In this document: piece after piece, positions 32,037 through 37,577 of the stretch
How positions within the stretch are numbered: the first letter of the stretch is position 1
Layout: every line of letters starts with the position of its first letter
Origin: a candidate division CSSED10-310 bacterium
Lineage (GTDB): Bacteria > CSSED10-310
Length of the DNA: 37,577 nt
NCBI GenBank assembly: GCA_003558985.1
Contig: PWNJ01000101.1
Location: forward strand, 1 to 37,577
Direction: 5' to 3'
Position numbers and translations under genes: made by a program
Notes under the pieces: model-generated
The model's input: only the letters and a program-made list of their open reading frames with translations
Told to the model about the DNA's origin: nothing
Database searches by the model: none

Positions 32037-34381
32037 GAAATAACCTTTCGTTTGAAATCTCTGAAAAATGCCCATACAAATCGGTGTGATACACACGTAT
32101 AGGCGCGAATCAGAGGTATCAATTGTTCACGTGGCATGTGTTGACGAATCCAGCGCCATTCGAAACGTCGGAAAGTACCAAGTAAATATTTGAAAGAAAA
32201 ATGTTTTAAAATAAACTTTAACCGGTTTCGGGGATACAGATAATAAAATCGGGAACTGAATTTTCCTGTTGAGGTTGATTCCCGGTGAATGGCAACAGCT
32301 TTATGACAATACACGACTCTGTATCCGGATTGAATAGCGCGATAACAAAAATCCAGTTCTTCGTAATATGCTGGAGAAAAGCGGGGATCAAATCCTCCGA
32401 TTTCGAATAGAAGTCCAGTTTTGAATGCAAATGCGGCCCCGGTAACATAGCAGACATCCTTGTTTTCATCCCATTGGCCTTCATCCATTTCATTAGCGCC
32501 AAAATGATCAGTCAAGCCATTTTTATGTAGAATCCCACCAGCGTGCTGCAACGTTTTTTCATCCGGGTGCAGAATCTTGCATCCGGCAATACCTACCCAC
32601 TCATCCGATAAAACATTCACCAGTTCTTGCAACAATCCGGGTTTTACAGCAGCGTCCTGGTTCAATAAAAAAACTACCTCACCGCCAGCTTTTGATAGCC
32701 CCTGATTAACTCCATGTGTAAATCCTTTGTTGTTTTCGTTTCGATGCAAAACCAGTTGTGGATAATTGTCTGATATATGATTTGGAGTGCCATCAGAGCT
32801 TCCATTGTCGACAATAATGCATTCGGTATTCAAATAATCATGTGATATGACGGATTGTAGACAGGTATCAATATCCTCCATAGCGTTCCAGGTAACAATA
32901 ACGATGCTTACAAGAGGATTTTTCGAAAGCGGTAACGGTTGTCCCGTAATAGCAGGACGATTCGCTGGCAAATCGGCGCCCTGCATGGATGTTTTGCTTT
33001 TATGAAATTCTGTTTCCAGATGGTGAATATACTTCTCAAGATCCTGAATGTGTCCGTTTTTCTGTTTCAATTCATGTTCCAGTTGCAGAACTAGCTGATT
33101 ATTCGGATGACGGACATTATCACATCCAGATGACTCATTTATACAAATCATTTTATCGGGAGCTTTAACAGGTGATTTGATCCAGTTCTGAAAAATCAAG
33201 GTTGTTTTATCAAACGTTAAATTTTCAAGTCCGTATTTCTGCGCTTTCAATCCAGTCGCTTTTACTGAATCCCGATTATTGGCCAGCTCCAGAATTTTAG
33301 CTGATAAAGCACATGCATCACCAAGAGGATAACCGTACGCCACACCATGTAAAGGCAGTTCAACTGATAATTCACAAAGCTCACCAACAAGCGAGGGCAA
33401 ACCGGCACGCATCCAGTCAAGAATTCTGTTCTTGCTGCCAAAAAGACCCTCATACATGTACTTATCTATATTTATACCAATGTTGGATTCAAAATAGTAA
33501 TTGTGCACATCATGTTTTGGAACCCACCCTTTTAGAACAAAACGCTCGGAATACTTTGAATTTCGAACTTTCTTGCAAAATGCCGGATATGTAATTTCAT
33601 CATGCCCATCAATTTGTCCTCCAGTACTGACAAACCAGACATCCGGGTTTTGGGCCATGGCTGATTCCAATCCGCTGAACAGTGTCTCTGTATCCGTCCA
33701 TGTATTATATCCGCCTGACCACAAAACCACGAAAGCTGATTCTGGAATGTCAACACCTCGTAGAACCGTCTTGTCATGCCGGTACAATTCAGGTTCCATG
33801 GCGCACGGAATCGTATGACAGAAATTGTAACCGGTTGTTTCTGCTGTCAGACGTTTCAAAAGTCCCAATTCACCTATTGTAGCATGAGCCTGGGCATTAG
33901 ACACTGTTGAAAAAATATCTCCGCGCTGCAAGGCTGTTAGTTGGTGATTCAGGAAATGCTCAAGGAACGAATTGTCCTGGTAACAGAATGCTTTTGCTTG
34001 TGCTTCCGCCATAACGTGACCGAATAAATCAATCCAGACGGGACACGCTGTTTTAAGACCTGATAGTGGGACACAGGCAAAAAGTGTTGCAGCCAGAATG
34101 GCATCCGGCTTGAAGTGGTCGTGTATGGATTGAATTCGGGAAGAATTTCGAAACACCGTGTCTGCCATGTTGTAAAACCTGAATCCGTGACTATCTGTTA
34201 CGACTTCATCCGGTGTCTCGTCGGGATAAATAAAAGGGATTCTGTTTGCAAGCAGTATCACTTCAACACCCTGGTCAAGAACGGGCTTTATGAATTGCCA
34301 GGCACGAATACCGGGACCAAAGTTCTTGGAAGTGTTCTCAAAAGGAAGTGGACATAATCCAAATACCAGCAATCGGGTCAT
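32033..34381 (-). CDS. Bifunctional glycosyltransferase: GT-B domain, coiled coil, GT2 domain
   Basis: A 782-residue fusion. Residues 1-420 are a GT4-like GT-B domain paralogous to the gene downstream. Residues about 427-461 are a charged heptad-like coiled coil (LEHELKQKNGHIQDLEKYIH). Residues about 488-782 are a GT2 (GT-A fold) domain of the rhamnosyltransferase type: PLVSIVIVTWNAMED, VDNGSSDGT, FLLNQDAAVKPG holding the metal-binding aspartate, and GGFDPRFSPAYYEELDFCYRA, followed by a basic C-terminus. Two active sites on one chain suggest that it adds alternating sugars during polymer synthesis, as fused polymerases of some O-antigens and capsules do. The start overlaps the methyltransferase stop as ATGA. 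Confidence 0.88.
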   Translation of the reverse strand: MTRLLVFGLCPLPFENTSKNFGPGIRAWQFIKPVLDQGVEVILLANRIPFIYPDETPDEVVTDSHGFRFYNMADTVFRNSSRIQSIHDHFKPDAILAATLFACVPLSGLKTACPVWIDLFGHVMAEAQAKAFCYQDNSFLEHFLNHQLTALQRGDIFSTVSNAQAHATIGELGLLKRLTAETTGYNFCHTIPCAMEPELYRHDKTVLRGVDIPESAFVVLWSGGYNTWTDTETLFSGLESAMAQNPDVWFVSTGGQIDGHDEITYPAFCKKVRNSKYSERFVLKGWVPKHDVHNYYFESNIGINIDKYMYEGLFGSKNRILDWMRAGLPSLVGELCELSVELPLHGVAYGYPLGDACALSAKILELANNRDSVKATGLKAQKYGLENLTFDKTTLIFQNWIKSPVKAPDKMICINESSGCDNVRHPNNQLVLQLEHELKQKNGHIQDLEKYIHHLETEFHKSKTSMQGADLPANRPAITGQPLPLSKNPLVSIVIVTWNAMEDIDTCLQSVISHDYLNTECIIVDNGSSDGTPNHISDNYPQLVLHRNENNKGFTHGVNQGLSKAGGEVVFLLNQDAAVKPGLLQELVNVLSDEWVGIAGCKILHPDEKTLQHAGGILHKNGLTDHFGANEMDEGQWDENKDVCYVTGAAFAFKTGLLFEIGGFDPRFSPAYYEELDFCYRAIQSGYRVVYCHKAVAIHRESTSTGKFSSRFYYLYPRNRLKFILKHFSFKYLLGTFRRFEWRWIRQHMPREQLIPLIRAYTCVSHRFVWAFFRDFKRKVIS

Positions 34382-35445
34382 TCTTTAAACTTTCTGTTTT
34401 TCCGCTCTGTAAGCAAATTGGTTAACTGCTCCTGCAAATCAACAATCATATTGTCTTTGTTCAAAATTGTATTTTCAAGATGAAGCGCATATTTTTCAAG
34501 CGCATCATAATCAGCAGAAAGCGTTTGACCGTACTGTTTTAACTCCTGTTTGAATCGTTCGTTTTGATGGTTGGCTTTTTCCAGTTCACAGGTTGTTTTC
34601 TTCAGTTTGTTTTCCAGATCTCTGGCATACACATTCAATTGTTCCAGAGCTGTTTGGGCTGATATGATGGGTTCAACTATATTCGACGAAGTCAATTCTT
34701 CATCAGATGACATTTTGCCATAAAACCATTGTTCATCTATCGGGGGGTACTGTTTATGTCCAGCAATGATAAATGCGCGGTAAGCTTCTGTTATGTCTAA
34801 ACTCCGAACAGGTACAGTATTAAATAGTTGGTTCAACGATTCCTTGATTGCTTCTGTTTTTGATAGCATGCCCAGATACCGTTCAACCAAATTTGATAAC
34901 AACCAGAATTGCCATGGAAATGTAAAGAAGAGCCGGTTGTGCTGAAACGATTTTTTCAGATGTTCAATAACTCCCGATGGATTAACCAGACCATATTTAC
35001 GATGTTCCATTAAAAATTCATTGGGTGCTTGATACAGACGCTCCCACAACTCGGAAAACAGCAATTCGATTGTTGTATTGTTAGAATGAGCAATTGGAAA
35101 TGCAAGAATAGTTGAATGTGCAGTTATTCTGATTATTTCGTCCAGAATTCTGTTACGTTTTGATGCGTGAACATGCTCCAATACGTCAAGGCAAACGACA
35201 ATATCGATTGAGTTGTCCGGAAATGGTATTGATTCGGCAGAGCATTTAATAAAGTTTAATGCAGATGGACTGGCGACAATATCGGCTTGAATAACGGGAT
35301 AACCGTTCAGAAAATAAGTAAGAAGATTTTCATTGGAACCCAAATCAAGTATTCTTGGCCGGTTCAGTCCATTTTGACATAATGATTCAATATACCTGGC
35401 TGCTAAAACAAAACGATTGAATTTATCTGGTGCAATTCCAATCAT
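34378..35445 (-). CDS. Class I SAM-dependent methyltransferase with C-terminal coiled coil
   Basis: A 355-residue protein. Residues about 25-200 form a Methyltransf_11-type domain: motif I reads ILDLGSNENLL (32-42), an acidic ribose-binding residue falls in QADIV (53-57), and motif IV is CLDVLEHVH (85-93). The glycine-rich loop is GSN rather than GxG, so activity is likely but not certain. Residues about 262-345 are an unbroken charged coiled coil (ARDLENKLKKTTCELEKANH and following). It heads the block with two glycosyltransferases, overlapping the first by ATGA. Terminal methylation that stops or trims a surface polysaccharide is one suggestion. No strong ribosome binding site is seen at ATG 35445. 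Confidence 0.85.
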   Translation of the reverse strand: MIGIAPDKFNRFVLAARYIESLCQNGLNRPRILDLGSNENLLTYFLNGYPVIQADIVASPSALNFIKCSAESIPFPDNSIDIVVCLDVLEHVHASKRNRILDEIIRITAHSTILAFPIAHSNNTTIELLFSELWERLYQAPNEFLMEHRKYGLVNPSGVIEHLKKSFQHNRLFFTFPWQFWLLSNLVERYLGMLSKTEAIKESLNQLFNTVPVRSLDITEAYRAFIIAGHKQYPPIDEQWFYGKMSSDEELTSSNIVEPIISAQTALEQLNVYARDLENKLKKTTCELEKANHQNERFKQELKQYGQTLSADYDALEKYALHLENTILNKDNMIVDLQEQLTNLLTERKNRKFKE

Positions 35446-35476
35446 AACTTGATTATTTTAGCAGAAAAATGGATAC

Positions 35477-35503
35477 TTGAACATCAGGAAAGCGTTTTAT
35501 AAT
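35477..35503 (+). promoter_or_regulatory. Candidate promoter for the small secreted protein gene
   Basis: A perfect -10 hexamer TATAAT (35498-35503) lies 15 bases after TTGAAC (35477-35482), a four-of-six -35 match with a short spacer. It faces the gene at 35554, within the divergent gap from the methyltransferase gene. It would give a leader of roughly 45 bases. The -10 is the convincing part. Confidence 0.45.
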
Positions 35504-35553
35504 GCAATCCTGTTTTAAGGATACATTGATTTAACTGTAGTCGGGAGGTTCAC

Positions 35554-35949
35554 ATGAAAAAAATTAGTTTTGTTATCTGTTGTGCGGTAATTTTTGGTGT
35601 CTCAGCATTAGCGGACAATAACTGGATTGATGTTACTCAGGAGGTGGCAGGCAATCCGTTGGAGCAAGCTGGTTGGACAATTGATGACAACGGAAAGGTG
35701 TTTCGATCAGAGGATGGCAATAAAGTTAAAATTGAGCATTCGGAGTACGGTGTTTTTATAATTGACTTGCCAGGTGAAAAAGTCGAAAAAATGCAAGATG
35801 AAAAAGCAGTTTCTCAGAAAAACGCTGAGCTGTTGCAAAGAGATGGCGGTATGATGCTGGTTGTCAGAGTTGATGAGTATAAATTTCGAGTTCGTTTTTC
35901 AGAAAGAGTTTCTGGAATGCATTCAATATCAGGTATCAGAGGTATGTGA
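35554..35949 (+). CDS. Small secreted protein of unknown function
   Basis: A 131-residue protein that I do not recognise. A signal peptide is clear (core about 5-17, cleavage after ALA near 21). GGGAGG precedes ATG 35554 by six bases. The mature part is short and mixed alpha/beta: a strand-turn GWTIDDNGKVFRSEDGNKVKIE near 40-61, a charged helix near 75-95, and MMLVVRVDEYKFRVRFSERV near 100-119. No cysteine remains after cleavage and no membrane segment follows. It stands alone between divergent and co-directional neighbours, with a candidate promoter just upstream, and would be periplasmic or secreted. Confidence 0.75.
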   Translation: MKKISFVICCAVIFGVSALADNNWIDVTQEVAGNPLEQAGWTIDDNGKVFRSEDGNKVKIEHSEYGVFIIDLPGEKVEKMQDEKAVSQKNAELLQRDGGMMLVVRVDEYKFRVRFSERVSGMHSISGIRGM

Positions 35950-36106
35950 TCGCTTTCTGTCAGGTAAAAATACGCCATTAATATTTCTGATAATGTCGGC
36001 GGGCAATTTATGCAAGGTTGGCATTGGATGAAACTGACATGACTCATTATTTGATTGGAACTCTGTTTTTGTCGAGAGTCTATGGTTGACCGGGTAAAAT
36101 TTTGGA

Positions 36107-37577
36107 ATGAATTTGCAGATTACCGGATTATATCGCATTGTTTCATGGATACTGCTTTTGATTTGTGTTGGTGTATCCGCAGGATATTCCGGAAATGATA
36201 CGGTTGAACCAATCGGAATAACCGATTTGTGGCTCAGGCAAACAGCGGCGTTTTATCAAAGTGCGTTATCCAGGGAAAGCATTGATGCCAGAAATGAAGT
36301 TCATAATTTTCTGATAAAAAATGGAGTATTTCGATCACCTCAAATTAGCGCCGCTTATATGATTCTTGGTTATCGGGCTTTAGATTATGGCAATCGACTG
36401 GATGCTCAGTGGGCATTTAACTCAGCGTTACAGGTAGATCCACTTAACCTGGAAGCTTCAAATGCCTTGCTTGGCAATGCATTTTTTCTGGGCACATCAG
36501 AAGTTATATCTACCATACCGGTATGGTTTGAAACAGCATTTCGCAGACTGACAGCGCCAGGAACAAGGCATCTTATAGCAGGCAATATAGCGCTGGCTAT
36601 AATATATGCGCTGATAATATTCCTTGTTTTGACAGTTATTGTAGTCACGATAAGCCAGTACCGTCTGTGGGTTAATGATGTCTTGCACGCGTTACCTTTT
36701 GTTTCCGACGTCAGATTCGTTTCAGTTGCATTGATTTTGGCGATAGTTGCTGTCATAGCAACACCCGCAGGTATGCCCGGTTTGTTATTGATAACCTTCA
36801 CTGTCGCTTTTATATATGCTGAAAAACACCAAAAAAGAATATTGTGGTATGCAAGTATTGGCCTGGTTCTGGTATTTCCACTCTCGTTAATACATGTTCA
36901 ATCAGTGCTTCTGGAAAGTAACACGAAGCTGAATATTAAACGATATGCACTGAATGGGGGGTTTTCTGATCCTGCAATCAAAGCGATAGATACCATACTT
37001 CAGCATGATCCCGATGATGTTACAGAATCCCGTATGATATATATAAGAGGTTTAATAAATAAACGGGGTGGCTTTTACAGTGATGCCAAAGAAGATTTCA
37101 AACAATATGAAGCATTAAATCCCAGGGATGCAGGCGTATATATCAACCTTGCAAACCTTGAATATATTAATGAAGACGTTCAATCAGCAATAGCATATTA
37201 CCGTAGAGCTGAAAGCCTGGATCCGCACAATCCACTGATATTTTTTAATCTGTCCAAAGCTTACTTAAGTCTGTTCCGGTTTGATGAGGCACGCAATATG
37301 CAAAATCGGGCGATGGACCTTAACAGGACTTTGGTCAACCGATTGAATCAGCGGTATGGTTCAGAGCGTGTGCGAATGGTTGCTGATTCCGGGGTGCCAT
37401 TGGATTGGCTTCAAGAAGAGTCAAGGAAAACCTGGAAACATGCTATGAATCAAACAATGGAAAAATGGCGTATTCCATTTTTTGAAGTAACAGTTCTACA
37501 AGCTATAATCGTCTGGTTATCAATGATACTGTTCGCTTTAATCCTTCGATTTCTTTCACACAAATTTGCCTTCAGCA
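36107..37577 (+). CDS. TPR-containing membrane protein (3' end beyond window)
   Basis: An open frame of 490 codons that runs off the window, starting at ATG 36107; an in-frame TAA lies at 36095-36097. The protein begins with a hydrophobic signal-like segment (about 10-25, VSA near 23-25). A helical TPR-like region follows at about 75-120. Three membrane segments lie near 156-185, 204-235 and 245-265. A clear TPR block lies at about 310-410, for example SDAKEDFKQYEALNPRDAGV, IAYYRRAESLDPHNPLIFFN and FDEARNMQNRAMDLN. Another helix starts near 466. The pattern of TPRs between membrane segments resembles uncharacterised inner-membrane TPR proteins; I cannot name a family. The ribosome binding site is weak. 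Confidence 0.78.
   Translation, partial: MNLQITGLYRIVSWILLLICVGVSAGYSGNDTVEPIGITDLWLRQTAAFYQSALSRESIDARNEVHNFLIKNGVFRSPQISAAYMILGYRALDYGNRLDAQWAFNSALQVDPLNLEASNALLGNAFFLGTSEVISTIPVWFETAFRRLTAPGTRHLIAGNIALAIIYALIIFLVLTVIVVTISQYRLWVNDVLHALPFVSDVRFVSVALILAIVAVIATPAGMPGLLLITFTVAFIYAEKHQKRILWYASIGLVLVFPLSLIHVQSVLLESNTKLNIKRYALNGGFSDPAIKAIDTILQHDPDDVTESRMIYIRGLINKRGGFYSDAKEDFKQYEALNPRDAGVYINLANLEYINEDVQSAIAYYRRAESLDPHNPLIFFNLSKAYLSLFRFDEARNMQNRAMDLNRTLVNRLNQRYGSERVRMVADSGVPLDWLQEESRKTWKHAMNQTMEKWRIPFFEVTVLQAIIVWLSMILFALILRFLSHKFAFS

Noticed and set aside
36406-36801. 131-codon open frame on the - strand near the right end
   Set aside because: The + strand here is an unbroken 490-codon frame with signal peptide, membrane segments and TPRs, which is the real gene.
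1-37577. Search by eye for CRISPR arrays, tRNA or rRNA genes, insertion sequences, phage or toxin-antitoxin genes
   Set aside because: No regularly spaced repeats, cloverleaf-like sequences, transposase or integrase motifs were recognised; gaps are all under about 160 bases.

Overview
This 37.6 kb window is a gene-dense stretch (no gene-free gap longer than about 160 bases) of a chromosome from a diderm (Gram-negative-type) bacterium. The evidence for an outer membrane is direct: LolC/LolD, Lnt, BamA, a Skp/OmpH chaperone, LpxD and LpxA are all present, and a second BamA-like barrel is encoded further on. A ferredoxin-dependent 2-oxoacid oxidoreductase points to an anaerobic or microaerophilic life. 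Base composition is moderate to low GC, apart from the first ~100 bases. TTG starts with good ribosome binding sites recur (sucC, korD). I cannot name the phylum from sequence alone; the gene order recalls deltaproteobacterial and FCB-type envelope clusters, and an uncultivated lineage is plausible. No tRNA, rRNA, CRISPR array, insertion sequence or phage gene was recognised.

Layout: (1) Bases 1-12044, + strand: an envelope-biogenesis run of lnt, prfB (with a programmed +1 frameshift), lolC-type permease, lolD, clpC, bamA, skp, lpxD, lpxA. It joins lipoprotein maturation and export, outer-membrane protein assembly and the first acyl-transfer steps of lipid A synthesis. (2) 12081-14445, - strand: glgA with altered substrate motifs, overlapped by a GspN/AsmA-like gene. 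(3) 14557-18517, + strand: a TPR lipoprotein, a second lipoprotein, and a 955-residue protein joining an HExxH metallopeptidase, a TolB-like propeller and an outer-membrane barrel. (4) 18498-21978, - strand: two ArsA/Get3-like ATPases and a MurC-like ligase. (5) 22103-27029, + strand: sucC, sucD, then the four subunits of a KorDABC-type 2-oxoglutarate:ferredoxin oxidoreductase. These two enzymes share succinyl-CoA, linking 2-oxoglutarate to succinate and ATP, or running in reverse for CO2 fixation. A long dyad with a T-run separates sucD from korD. (6) 27094-28554, - strand: a secreted phospholipase D-like enzyme. (7) 28647-30578, + strand: a GT39-like membrane glycosyltransferase with a TPR tail. 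(8) 30627-35445, - strand: a methyltransferase with a coiled-coil tail, a GT-B/coiled-coil/GT2 fusion, and a paralogous GT-B enzyme, joined by ATGA overlaps; probably a surface-glycan unit. (9) 35554 to the end, + strand: a small secreted protein and a TPR membrane protein that runs off the window.

The blocks alternate strand almost perfectly, so nearly every boundary is a divergent or convergent junction. The parts most likely to be little described are the peptidase-propeller-barrel protein with its two lipoproteins, the coiled-coil methyltransferase/fused-glycosyltransferase set, and the GlgA and MurC-like proteins with altered signature motifs.
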